Shown here: in pieces, positions 32,201-45,272 of the stretch
How positions within the stretch are numbered: the first letter of the stretch is position 1
Layout: every line of letters starts with the position of its first letter
Assembly (NCBI GenBank): GCA_039704465.1
Contig: JASFAU010000015.1
Span: 854,126 to 918,125, forward strand
Length of the DNA: 64,000 nt
Direction of reading: 5' to 3'
From: Plasmodiophora brassicae
Lineage: Eukaryota > Endomyxa > Phytomyxea > Plasmodiophorida > Plasmodiophoridae
Program-made: the position numbers and the translations under genes
The notes under the pieces: model-generated
What the model saw: only the letters and a program-made list of their open reading frames with translations
Database searches by the model: none
What the model was told of the DNA's origin: nothing

Positions 32201-35200
32201 CGGCTGTTGACAGTTGGTCGGCGGCGGTGACGGCGTCCGCTGAGAACTGCAGTGCATCTGCGTGCTGTTCGCCTTCGGGAAATTCCATATTGCTCTGAAA
32301 CCAGGTGCACCTGATAGCATTTCTCCTGACCTTTCCGTACGTGTGCCGGTTGCCTGTCGATTCGAGACGCGGCTGTTGACAGTTGGTCGGCGGCGGTGAC
32401 GGCGTCCGCGCTGAGAACTGCTGTGCATCTGCGTGCTGTTCGCCTTCGGGAAATTCCATATTGCTCTGAAACCAGGTGCACCTGATAGCATTTCTCCTGA
32501 CCTTTCCGTACGTGTGCCGGTTGCCTGTCGATTCGAGACGCGGCTGTTGACAGTTGGTCGGCGGCGGTGACGGCGTCCGCTGAGAACTGCTGTGCATCTG
32601 CGTGCTGTTCGCCTTCGGGAAATTCCATATTGCTCTGAAACCAGGTGCAGCTGATAGCATTTCTCCTGCCCTTTCAGTACGTGTGCCGGTTGCCTGTCGA
32701 TTCGAGACGCGGCTGTTGACAGTTGGTCGGCGGCGGTGACGGCGTCCGCTGAGAACTGCTGTGCATCTGCGTGCTGTTCGCCTTCGGGAAATTCCATATT
32801 GCTCTGAAACCAGGTGCAGCTGATAGCATTTCTCCTGACCTTTCCGTACGTGTGCCGGTTGCCTGTCGATTCGAGACGCGGCTGTTGACAGTTGGTCGGC
32901 GGCGGTGACGGCGTCCGCTGAGAACTGCTGTGCATCTGCGTGCTGTTCGCCTTCGGGAAATTCCATATTGCTCTGAAACCAGGTGCAGCTGATAGCATTT
33001 CTCCTGCCCTTTCAGTACGTGTGCCGGTTGCCTGTCGATTCGAGACGCGGCTGTTGACAGTTGGTCGGCGGCGGTGACGGCGTCCGCTGAGAACTGCTGT
33101 GCATCTGCGTGCTGTTCGCCTTCGGGAAATTCCATATTGCTCTGAAACCAGGTGCACCTGATAGCATTTCTCCTGACCTTTCCGTACGTGTGCCGGTTGC
33201 CTGTCGATTCGAGACGCGGCTGTTGACAGTTGGTCGGCGGCGGTGACGGCGTCCGCTGAGAACTGCTGTGCATCTGCGTGCTGTTCGCCTTCGGGAAATT
33301 CCATATTGCTCTGAAACCAGGTGCAGCTGATAGCATTTCTCCTGCCCTTTCAGTACGTGTGCCGGTTGCCTGTCGATTCGAGACGCGGCTGTTGACAGTT
33401 GGTCGGCGGCGGTGACGGCGTCCGCTGAGAACTGCTGTGCATCTGCGTGCTGTTCGCCTTCGGGAAATTCCATATTGCTCTGAAACCAGGTGCAGCTGAT
33501 AGCATTTCTCCTGACCTTTCCGTACGTGTGCCGGTTGCCTGTCGATTCGAGACGCGGCTGTTGACAGTTGGTCGGCGGCGGTGACGGCGTCCGCTGAGAA
33601 CTGCTGTGCATCTGCGTGCTGTTCGCCTTCGGGAAATTCCATATTGCTCTGAAACCAGGTGCACCTGATAGCATTTCTCCTGACCTTTCCGTACGTGTGC
33701 CGGTTGCCTGTCGATTCGAGACGCGGCTGTTGACAGTTGGTCGGCGGCGGTGACGGCGTCCGCTGAGAACTGCTGTGCATCTGCGTGCTGTTCGCCTTCG
33801 GGAAATTCCATATTGCTCTGAAACAAGGTGCACCTGATAGCATTTCTCCTGACCTTTCAGTACGTGTGCCGGTTGCCTGTCGATTCGAGACGCGGCTGTT
33901 GACAGTTGGTCGGCGGCGGTGACGGCGTCCGCTGAGAACTGCAGTGCATCTGCGTGCTGTTCGCCTTCGGGAAATTCCATATTGCTCTGAAACCAGGTGC
34001 ACCTGATAGCATTTCTCCTGACCTTTCCGTACGTGTGCCGGTTGCCTGTCGATTCGAGACGCGGCTGTTGACAGTTGGTCGGCGGCGGTGACGGCGTCCG
34101 CTGAGAACTGCTGTGCATCTGCGTGCTGTTCGCCTTCGGGAAATTCCATATTGCTCTGAAACCAGGTGCACCTGATAGCATTTCTCCTGACCTTTCCGTA
34201 CGTGTGCCGGTTGCCTGTCGATTCGAGACGCGGCTGTTGACAGTTGGTCGGCGGCGGTGACGGCGTCCGCTGAGAACTGCTGTGCATCTGCGTGCTGTTC
34301 GCCTTCGGGAAATTCCATATTGCTCTGAAACCAGGTGCAGCTGATAGCATTTCTCCTGCCCTTTCAGTACGTGTGCCGGTTGCCTGTCGATTCGAGACGC
34401 GGCTGTTGACAGTTGGTCGGCGGCGGTGACGGCGTCCGCTGAGAACTGCTGTGCATCTGCGTGCTGTTCGCCTTCGGGAAATTCCATATTGCTCTGAAAC
34501 CAGGTGCAGCTGATAGCATTTCTCCTGACCTTTCCGTACGTGTGCCGGTTGCCTGTCGATTCGAGACGCGGCTGTTGACAGTTGGTCGGCGGCGGTGACG
34601 GCGTCCGCTGAGAACTGCTGTGCATCTGCGTGCTGTTCGCCTTCGGGAAATTCCATATTGCTCTGAAACCAGGTGCACCTGATAGCATTTCTCCTGACCT
34701 TTCCGTACGTGTGCCGGTTGCCTGTCGATTCGAGACGCGGCTGTTGACAGTTGGTCGGCGGCGGTGACGGCGTCCGCTGAGAACTGCTGTGCATCTGCGT
34801 GCTGTTCGCCTTCGGGAAATTCCATATTGCTCTGAAACAAGGTGCACCTGATAGCATTTCTCCTGACCTTTCAGTACGTGTGCCGGTTGCCTGTCGATTC
34901 GAGACGCGGCTGTTGACAGTTGGTCGGCGGCGGTGACGGCGTCCGCTGAGAACTGCTGTGCATCTGCGTGCTGTTCGCCTTCGGGAAATTCCATATTGCT
35001 CTGAAACCAGGTGCACCTGATAGCATTTCTCCTGACCTTTCCGTACGTGTGCCGGTTGCCTGTCGATTCGAGACGCGGCTGTTGACAGTTGGTCGGCGGC
35101 GGTGACGGCGTCCGCTGAGAACTGCTGTGCATCTGCGTGCTGTTCGCCTTCGGGAAATTCCATATTGCTCTGAAACCAGGTGCAGCTGATAGCATTTCTC

Positions 35201-38200
35201 CTGCCCTTTCAGTACGTGTGCCGGTTGCCTGTCGATTCGAGACGCGGCTGTTGACAGTTGGTCGGCGGCGGTGACGGCGTCCGCTGAGAACTGCTGTGCA
35301 TCTGCGTGCTGTTCGCCTTCGGGAAATTCCATATTGCTCTGAAACCAGGTGCACCTGATAGCATTTCTCCTGACCTTTCCGTACGTGTGCCGGTTGCCTG
35401 TCGATTCGAGACGCGGCTGTTGACAGTTGGTCGGCGGCGGTGACGGCGTCCGCTGAGAACTGCTGTGCATCTGCGTGCTGTTCGCCTTCGGGAAATTCCA
35501 TATTGCTCTGAAACCAGGTGCACCTGATAGCATTTCTCCTGACCTTTCCGTACGTGTGCCGGTTGCCTGTCGATTCGAGACGCGGCTGTTGACAGTTGGT
35601 CGGCGGCGGTGACGGCGTCCGCTGAGAACTGCTGTGCATCTGCGTGCTGTTCGCCTTCGGGAAATTCCATATTGCTCTGAAACCAGGTGCACCTGATAGC
35701 ATTTCTCCTGACCTTTCCGTACGTGTGCCGGTTGCCTGTCGATTCGAGACGCGGCTGTTGACAGTTGGTCGGCGGCGGTGACGGCGTCCGCTGAGAACTG
35801 CTGTGCATCTGCGTGCTGTTCGCCTTCGGGAAATTCCATATTGCTCTGAAACCAGGTGCAGCTGATAGCATTTCTCCTGCCCTTTCAGTACGTGTGCCGG
35901 TTGCCTGTTTTCGAGACGCGGCTGTTGACAGTTGGTCGGCGGCGGTGACGGCGTCCGCTGAGAACTGCTGTGCATCTGCGTGCTGTTCGCCTTCGGGAAA
36001 TTCCATATTGCTCTGAAACCAGGTGCAGCTGATAGCATTTCTCCTGACCTTTCCGTACGTGTGCCGGTTGCCTGTCGATTCGAGACGCGGCTGTTGACAG
36101 TTGGTCGGCGGCGGTGACGGCGTCCGCTGAGAACTGCTGTGCATCTGCGTGCTGTTCGCCTTCGGGAAATTCCATATTGCTCTGAAACCAGGTGCACCTG
36201 ATATCATTTCTCCTGACCTTTCCGTACGTGTGCCGGTTGCCTGTCGATTCGAGACGCGGCTGTTGACAGTTGGTCGGCGGCGGTGACGGCGTCCGCTGAG
36301 AACTGCTGTGCATCTGCGTGCTGTTCGCCTTCGGGAAATTCCATATTGCTCTGAAACCAGGTGCACCTGATATCATTTCTCCTGACCTTTCCGTACGTGT
36401 GCCGGTGCCTGTCGATTCGAGACGCGGCTGTTGACAGTTGGTCGGCGGCGGTGACGGCGTCCGCTGAGAACTGCAGTGCATCTGCGTGCTGTTCGCCTTC
36501 GGGAAATTCCATATTGCTCTGAAACCAGGTGCACCTGATAGCATTTCTCCTGACCTTTCCGTACGTGTGCCGGTTGCCTGTCGATTCGAGACGCGGCTGT
36601 TGACAGTTGGTCGGCGGCGGTGACGGCGTCCGCTGAGAACTGCTGTGCATCTGCGTGCTGTTCGCCTTCGGGAAATTCCATATTGCTCTGAAACCAGGTG
36701 CACCTGATAGCATTTCTCCTGACCTTTCAGTACGTGTGCCGGTTGCCTGTCGATTCGAGACGCGGCTGTTGACAGTTGGTCGGCGGCGGTGACGGCGTCC
36801 GCTGAGAACTGCTGTGCATCTGCGTGCTGTTCGCCTTCGGGAAATTCCATATTGCTCTGAAACCAGGTGCACCTGATAGCATTTCTCCTGACCTTTCCGT
36901 ACGTGTGCCGGTTGCCTGTCGATTCGAGACGCGGCTGTTGACAGTTGGTCGGCGGCGGTGACGGCGTCCGCTGAGAACTGCTGTGCATCTGCGTGCTGTT
37001 CGCCTTCGGGAAATTCCATATTGCTCTGAAACCAGGTGCATCGGACAGCATTTCCAACGCCCTTTCAGTACGTGTGCCGGTTGCCTGTCGATTCGAGACG
37101 CGGCTGTTGACAGTTGGTCGGCGGCGGTGACGGCGTCCGCTGAGAACTGCTGTGCATCTGCGTGCTGTTCGCCGTCGGGAAATTCCATATTGCTCTGAAA
37201 CCAGGTGCAGCTGATAGCATTTCTCCTGACCTTTCCGTACGTGTGCCGGTTGCCTGTCGATTCGAGACGCGGCTGTTGACAGTTGGTCGGCGGCGGTGAC
37301 GGCGTCCGCTGAGAACTGCTGTGCATCTGCGTGCTGTTCGCCTTCGGGAAATTCCATATTGCTCTGAAACCAGGTGCACCTGATAGCATTTCTCCTGACC
37401 TTTCCGTACGTGTGCCGGTTGCCTGTCGATTCGAGACGCGGCTGTTGACAGTTGGTCGGCGGCGGTGACGGCGTCCGCTGAGAACTGCTGTGCATCTGCG
37501 TGCTGTTCGCCTTCGGGAAATTCCATATTGCTCTGAAACCAGGTGCAGCTGATAGCATTTCTCCTGCCCTTTCAGTACGTGTGCCGGTTGCCTGTCGATT
37601 CGAGACGCGGCTGTTGACAGTTGGTCGGCGGCGGTGACGGCGTCCGCTGAGAACTGCTGTGCATCTGCGTGCTGTTCGCCTTCGGGAAATTCCATATTGC
37701 TCTGAAACCAGGTGCACCTGATAGCATTTCTCCTGACCTTTCCGTACGTGTGCCGGTTGCCTGTCGATTCGAGACGCGGCTGTTGACAGTTGGTCGGCGG
37801 CGGTGACGGCGTCCGCTGAGAACTGCTGTGCATCTGCGTGCTGTTCGCCTTCGGGAAATTCCATATTGCTCTGAAACAAGGTGCACCTGATAGCATTTCT
37901 CCTGACCTTTCAGTACGTGTGCCGGTTGCCTGTCGATTCGAGACGCGGCTGTTGACAGTTGGTCGGCGGCGGTGACGGCGTCCGCTGAGAACTGCTGTGC
38001 ATCTGCGTGCTGTTCGCCTTCGGGAAATTCCATATTGCTCTGAAACCAGGTGCATCGGACAGCATTTCCAACGCCCTTTCAGTACGTGTGCCGGTTGCCT
38101 GTCGATTCGAGACGCGGCTGTTGACAGTTGGTCGGCGGCGGTGACGGCGTCCGCTGAGAACTGCTGTGCATCTGCGTGCTGTTCGCCTTCGGGAAATTCC

Positions 38201-41200
38201 ATATTGCTCTGAAACCAGGTGCACCTGATATCATTTCTCCTGACCTTTCCGTACGTGTGCCGGTTGCCTGTCGATTCGAGACGCGGCTGTTGACAGTTGG
38301 TCGGCGGCGGTGACGGCGTCCGCTGAGAACTGCTGTGCATCTGCGTGCTGTTCGCCTTCGGGAAATTCCATATTGCTCTGAAACCAGGTGCATCGGACAG
38401 CATTTCAACGCCCTTTCAGTACGTGTGCCGGTTGCCTGTCGATTCGAGACGCGGCTGTTGACAGTTGGTCGGCGGCGGTGACGGCGTCCGCTGAGAACTG
38501 CTGTGCATCTGCGTGCTGTTCGCCTTCGGGAAATTCCATATTGCTCTGAAACAAGGTGCACCTGATAGCATTTCTCCTGACCTTTCAGTACGTGTGCCGG
38601 TTGCCTGTCGATTCGAGACGCGGCTGTTGACAGTTGGTCGGCGGCGGTGACGGCGTCCGCTGAGAACTGCTGTGCATCTGCGTGCTGTTCGCCTTCGGGA
38701 AATTCCATATTGCTCTGAAACCAGGTGCACCTGATAGCATTTCTCCTGACCTTTCCGTACGTGTGCCGGTTGCCTGTCGATTCGAGACGCGGCTGTTGAC
38801 AGTTGGTCGGCGGCGGTGACGGCGTCCGCTGAGAACTGCTGTGCATCTGCGTGCTGTTCGCCTTCGGGAAATTCCATATTGCTCTGAAACCAGGTGCAGC
38901 TGATAGCATTTCTCCTGCCCTTTCAGTACGTGTGCCGGTTGCCTGTCGATTCGAGACGCGGCTGTTGACAGTTGGTCGGCGGCGGTGACGGCGTCCGCTG
39001 AGAACTGCTGTGCATCTGCGTGCTGTTCGCCTTCGGGAAATTCCATATTGCTCTGAAACCAGGTGCACCTGATAGCATTTCTCCTGACCTTTCCGTACGT
39101 GTGCCGGTTGCCTGTCGATTCGAGACGCGGCTGTTGACAGTTGGTCGGCGGCGGTGACGGCGTCCGCTGAGAACTGCTGTGCATCTGCGTGCTGTTCGCC
39201 TTCGGGAAATTCCATATTGCTCTGAAACCAGGTGCAGCTGATAGCATTTCTCCTGCCCTTTCAGTACGTGTGCCGGTTGCCTGTCGATTCGAGACGCGGC
39301 TGTTGACAGTTGGTCGGCGGCGGTGACGGCGTCCGCTGAGAACTGCTGTGCATCTGCGTGCTGTTCGCCTTCGGGAAATTCCATATTGCTCTGAAACCAG
39401 GTGCGCTGATAGCATTTCTCCTGACCTTTCCGTACGTGTGCCGGTTGCCTGTCGATTCGAGACGCGGCTGTTGACAGTTGGTCGGCGGCGGTGACGGCGT
39501 CCGCTGAGAACTGCTGTGCATCTGCGTGCTGTTCGCCTTCGGGAAATTCCATATTGCTCTGAAACCAGGTGCACCTGATAGCATTTCTCCTGACCTTTCC
39601 GTACGTGTGCCGGTTGCCTGTCGATTCGAGACGCGGCTGTTGACAGTTGGTCGGCGGCGGTGACGGCGTCCGCTGAGAACTGCTGTGCATCTGCGTGCTG
39701 TTCGCCTTCGGGAAATTCCATATTGCTCTGAAACAAGGTGCACCTGATAGCATTTCTCCTGACCTTTCAGTACGTGTGCCGGTTGCCTGTCGATTCGAGA
39801 CGCGGCTGTTGACAGTTGGTCGGCGGCGGTGACGGCGTCCGCTGAGAACTGCTGTGCATCTGCGTGCTGTTCGCCTTCGGGAAATTCCATATTGCTCTGA
39901 AACCAGGTGCATCGGACAGCATTTCCAACGCCCTTTCAGTACGTGTGCCGGTTGCCTGTCGATTCGAGACGCGGCTGTTGACAGTTGGTCGGCGGCGGTG
40001 ACGGCGTCCGCTGAGAACTGCTGTGCATCTGCGTGCTGTTCGCCTTCGGGAAATTCCATATTGCTCTGAAACCAGGTGCACCTGATATCATTTCTCCTGA
40101 CCTTTCCGTACGTGTGCCGGTTGCCTGTCGATTCGAGACGCGGCTGTTGACAGTTGGTCGGCGGCGGTGACGGCGTCCGCTGAGAACTGCTGTGCATCTG
40201 CGTGCTGTTCGCCTTCGGGAAATTCCATATTGCTCTGAAACCAGGTGCATCGGACAGCATTTCCAACGCCCTTTCAGTACGTGTGCCGGTTGCCTGTCGA
40301 TTCGAGACGCGGCTGTTGACAGTTGGTCGGCGGCGGTGACGGCGTCCGCTGAGAACTGCTGTGCATCTGCGTGCTGTTCGCCTTCGGGAAATTCCATATT
40401 TCTGAAACAAGGTGCACCTGATAGCATTTCTCCTGACCTTTCAGTACGTGTGCCGGTTGCCTGTCGATTCGAGACGCGGCTGTTGACAGTTGGTCGGCGG
40501 CGGTGACGGCGTCCGCTGAGAACTGCTGTGCATCTGCGTGCTGTTCGCCTTCGGGAAATTCCATATTGCTCTGAAACCAGGTGCACCTGATAGCATTTCT
40601 CCTGACCTTTCCGTACGTGTGCCGGTTGCCTGTCGATTCGAGACGCGGCTGTTGACAGTTGGTCGGCGGCGGTGACGGCGTCCGCTGAGAACTGCTGTGC
40701 ATCTGCGTGCTGTTCGCCTTCGGGAAATTCCATATTGCTCTGAAACCAGGTGCAGCTGATAGCATTTCTCCTGCCCTTTCAGTACGTGTGCCGGTTGCCT
40801 GTCGATTCGAGACGCGGCTGTTGACAGTTGGTCGGCGGCGGTGACGGCGTCCGCTGAGAACTGCTGTGCATCTGCGTGCTGTTCGCCTTCGGGAAATTCC
40901 ATATTGCTCTGAAACCAGGTGCACCTGATAGCATTTCTCCTGACCTTTCCGTACGTGTGCCGGTTGCCTGTCGATTCGAGACGCGGCTGTTGACAGTTGG
41001 TCGGCGGCGGTGACGGCGTCCGCTGAGAACTGCTGTGCATCTGCGTGCTGTTCGCCTTCGGGAAATTCCATATTGCTCTGAAACCAGGTGCAGCTGATAG
41101 CATTTCTCCTGCCCTTTCAGTACGTGTGCCGGTTGCCTGTCGATTCGAGACGCGGCTGTTGACAGTTGGTCGGCGGCGGTGACGGCGTCCGCTGAGAACT

Positions 41201-43662
41201 GCTGTGCATCTGCGTGCTGTTCGCCTTCGGGAAATTCCATATTGCTCTGAAACCAGGTGCAGCTGATAGCATTTCTCCTGACCTTTCCGTACGTGTGCCG
41301 GTTGCCTGTCGATTCGAGACGCGGCTGTTGACAGTTGGTCGGCGGCGGTGACGGCGTCCGCTGAGAACTGCTGTGCATCTGCGTGCTGTTCGCCTTCGGG
41401 AAAATTCCATATTGCTCTGAAACCAGGTGCACCTGATAGCATTTCTCCTGACCTTTCCGTACGTGTGCCGGTTGCCTGTCGATTCGAGACGCGGCTGTTG
41501 ACAGTTGGTCGGCGGCGGTGACGGCGTCCGCTGAGAACTGCTGTGCATCTGCGTGCTGTTCGCCTTCGGGAAATTCCATATTGCTCTGAAACAAGGTGCA
41601 CCTGATAGCATTTCTCCTGACCTTTCAGTACGTGTGCCGGTTGCCTGTCGATTCGAGACGCGGCTGTTGACAGTTGGTCGGCGGCGGTGACGGCGTCCGC
41701 TGAGAACTGCTGTGCATCTGCGTGCTGTTCGCCTTCGGGAAATTCCATATTGCTCTGAAACCAGGTGCACCTGATAGCATTTCTCCTGACCTTTCCGTAC
41801 GTGTGCCGGTTGCCTGTCGATTCGAGACGCGGCTGTTGACAGTTGGTCGGCGGCGGTGACGGCGTCCGCTGAGAACTGCTGTGCATCTGCGTGCTGTTCG
41901 CTTCGGGAAATTCCATATTGCTCTGAAACCAGGTGCACCTGATAGCATTTCTCCTGACCTTTCAGTACGTGTGCCGGTTGCCTGTCGATTCGAGACGCGG
42001 CTGTTGACAGTTGGTCGGCGGCGGTGACGGCGTCCGCTGAGAACTGCTGTGCATCTGCGTGCTGTTCGCCGTCGGGAAATTCCATATTGCTCTGAAACCA
42101 GGTGCATCGGACAGCATTTCCAACGCCCTTTCAGTACGTGTGCCGGTTGCCTGTCGATTCGAGACGCGGCTGTTGACAGTTGGTCGGCGGCGGTGACGGC
42201 GTCCGCTGAGAACTGCTGTGCATCTGCGTGCTGTTCGCCTTCGGGAAATTCCATATTGCTCTGAAACCAGGTGCACCTGATATCATTTCTCCTGACCTTT
42301 CCGTACGTGTGCCGGTTGCCTGTCGATTCGAGACGCGGCTGTTGACAGTTGGTCGGCGGCGGTGACGGCGTCCGCTGAGAACTGCTGTGCATCTGCGTGC
42401 TGTTCGCCTTCGGGAAATTCCATATTGCTCTGAAACCAGGTGCATCGGACAGCATTTCCAACGCCCTTTCAGTACGTGTGCCGGTTGCCTGTCGATTCGA
42501 GACGCGGCTGTTGACAGTTGGTCGGCGGCGGTGACGGCGTCCGCTGAGAACTGCTGTGCATCTGCGTGCTGTTCGCCTTCGGGAAATTCCATATTGCTCT
42601 GAAACAAGGTGCACCTGATAGCATTTCTCCTGACCTTTCAGTACGTGTGCCGGTTGCCTGTCGATTCGAGACGCGGCTGTTGACAGTTGGTCGGCGGCGG
42701 TGACGGCGTCCGCTGAGAACTGCTGTGCATCTGCGTGCTGTTCGCCTTCGGGAAATTCCATATTGCTCTGAAACCAGGTGCAGCTGATAGCATTTCTCCT
42801 GACCTTTCCGTACGTGTGCCGGTTGCCTGTCGATTCGAGACGCGGCTGTTGACAGTTGGTCGGCGGCGGTGACGGCGTCCGCTGAGAACTGCTGTGCATC
42901 TGCGTGCTGTTCGCCTTCGGGAAATTCCATATTGCTCTGAAACCAGGTGCATCGGACAGCATTTCCAACGCCCTTTCAGTACGTGTGCCGGTTGCCTGTC
43001 GATTCGAGACGCGGCTGTTGACAGTTGGTCGGCGGCGGTGACGGCGTCCGCTGAGAACTGCTGTGCATCTGCGTGCTGTTCGCCTTCGGGAAATTCCATA
43101 TTGCTCTGAAACCAGGTGCACCTGATATCATTTCTCCTGACCTTTCCGTACGTGGCCCGGTTGCCTGTCGATTCGAGACGCGGCTGTTGACAGTTGGTCG
43201 GCGGCGGTGACGGCGTCCGCTGAGAACTGCTGTGCATCTGCGTGCTGTTCGCCTTCGGGAAATTCCATATTGCTCTGAAACCAGGTGCATCGGACAGCAT
43301 TTCCAACGCCCTTTCAGTACGTGTGCCGGTTGCCTGTCGATTCGAGACGCGGCTGTTGACAGTTGGTCGGCGGCGGTGACGGCGTCCGCTGAGAACTGCT
43401 GTGCATCTGCGTGCTGTTCGCCGTCGGGAAATTCCATATTGCTCTGAAACCAGGTGCATCGGACAGCATTTCCAACGCCCTTTCAGTACGTGTGCCGGTT
43501 GCCTGTCGATTCGAGACGCGGCTGTTGACAGTTGGTCGGCGGCGGTGACGGCGTCCGCTGAGAACTGCTGTGCATCTGCGTGCTGTTCGCCGTCGGGAAA
43601 TTCCATATTGCTCTGAAACCAGGTGCAGCTGATAGCATTTCTCCTGACCTTTCCGTACGTGT
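29254..43662. repeat. 169-bp satellite array, left block (about 85 monomers, all head-to-tail)
   Basis: A monomer of 169 bp is repeated in one orientation with only a few substitutions per copy and rare small indels. The invariant core runs from CCGGTTGCCTGTCGATTCGA through TTGACAGTTGGTCGGCGGCG to GAAATTCCATATTGCTCTGA; a short hypervariable window lies between GTGCA and GTACGTG. Six window types recur, differing at TCGGACAGC, AGCTGATAGC, ACCTGATAGC, ACCTGATATC and at CCGTACG versus CAGTACG. The leftmost copy (29254-29400) is the most diverged, as expected at an array edge. The right side stops at the CACTA-like element. The long minus-strand open frames here follow from the monomer having few stops in any minus frame. 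Confidence 0.98.
43660..43662. other. Left target-site duplication (TGT) of the CACTA-like element
   Basis: TGT directly precedes the left inverted end and is repeated directly after the right end (48705-48707). Removing the element plus one copy restores an uninterrupted satellite monomer reading CGTACGTGTGCCGG. Confidence 0.9.
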
Positions 43663-43993
43663 CACAGGGAACCATCTGGGGTCAAATAAGGGTTCAAATG
43701 AGGCTTTTCAGCATTGCCCCAAGATGACCCCTGTTTGACTCCCACTTGCCATCCAGTCACACTGTCGTCGGGGTGCCCGTCACAACCCTACTAAATTTGG
43801 AAACCTACTATTTATAGTTTCTCTCGGCGTGCACCTCGCTCGGAAACGTTGGGAGACATAAACCTTTTTATTACATAATGGCGTCTGGAGCCTCACTTTT
43901 TCCATGGCGATTACCTCCTAAAATGAAAAGTATACATTGGATAATACCAGCAACATTGAGATCCACAGAGCAAGCTTACCGGTAGGCGCCGTC

Positions 43994-44685
43994 TTACACG
44001 CGATCAAGGACTTGCAGAAGCCCAGCGACAACCATGTCAATGATGTGGCTCTCACGAAACTGCGCGTTCGCCTCATGTGGCATTAGTTGTTGTCTCAACT
44101 GTCGGAGAAAGTCAAACAGGCAGTCGTCGTGACCATCTACACAATGATTATTAAATTGGCGACAAATATGTGAATCCTTCATCTCCGTACTTTCAGTATG
44201 TCGGCACAGCACGTTCGATTCGCGCGAACATACATTTTCGGCCTTACGCTTGCTCTTGCGCGTCTGCTTAATGACTGACACGAAGATACGTTTAGAATTT
44301 CGAGACAAGATTTGGTTGCAGACTTCGACAAACGTTGCTTTGTATCCTCTACGGTCCACCATTTGACCGGAAGTCCAATGGATGGACCCTCTCTTAACAT
44401 CCTGATGTGTATCTCCACGTCTTTATGGCAATCCCTCGACAGGTCGGCCTTGTATGTCCTATACAATAACAGTTAATGTTCGTTTCGCCGGACAGACACG
44501 CGTGTAACGAACGACGTGTATATCGTCCTGGCAAGGTTGATTGCACGTTTACGCTCTGCTGTGCGCTCTTGCCGCGCGCCTTGTGACCGAAACTTCTTCA
44601 GAAGTTCTTCCTCTTCCGCAGACGGCACGCCCGCTTGTCTCTGCGCCAGACTCAGGGAAACGGTATGCGACCCTGCACTCGCCAT
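43994..44685 (-). CDS. Second gene of the CACTA-like element (TnpA-like candidate, probably spliced)
   Basis: Between the transposase and the left end, the minus strand shows a frame starting MASAGSHTVSLSLAQ at 44685. It has a basic helical stretch (EEELLKKFRSQGARQERTAERKRA). A second frame ending at 43994 reads KSKRKAENVCSRESNVLC ... LMPHEANAQFRESHIIDMVV. I could not fix the splice between them. CACTA elements usually carry an accessory DNA-binding protein besides the transposase, and position and basic composition fit, but there is no recognised domain. Confidence 0.45.
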
Positions 44686-45272
44686 ACGCTTTCGTTTTTG
44701 AGCAGCAACCGCCAGTCTCACGTCACACGAGGCAGCCGCACGCGCTCACCGGGCTGGCCGTACACTGTAACTGCATGCGACATCGGGTGCCGGTTGCTGC
44801 ACTCTGCAGCAAAGCGCGCGACGGCACTCCGAGTCGCACCTTCTCGTTTCTGCCCTCCGTGGCAGGCAGCGGCGAATGCGATCGTGAAATCGGCAGTGGC
44901 CGTATCGATTCGCGAAGCAATTCAATATCGACGCGACTACTCAATACCCTTGTATTGCTTGCAAATGCTTAGGAGCTAGCTACCGTACAGGTACTTGATT
45001 CAGATAGTTTCGTACAAGAGTTCAAACAACAATGCAATGTACCTTGACTCAAACTGCCGCACCGATATCTCGAGCAATTGTTGACTGTAATGTTTCAGCA
45101 GTCATGTTTCCTCTGGATTCAATACAAACCATTGTCGCTTGTACGACGGCATTGTTGTGGATGACTGATGCCGGAACCGTAACGATGTTGTTTGGAACGA
45201 CCTCGTGAAGCGCCTGCCACATCGTATCTGCGCTTCCAGGGTTATACCACCCATTTCCTACACAATGACAAG

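Noticed and set aside
29289..43665. Dozens of very long minus-strand open frames (up to 1,061 codons) in the satellite, looking like a giant repeat protein
   Set aside because: They appear in all three minus frames, start and stop with monomer subtype, and follow directly from a 169-bp stop-poor monomer. No single frame is preferred over the others.
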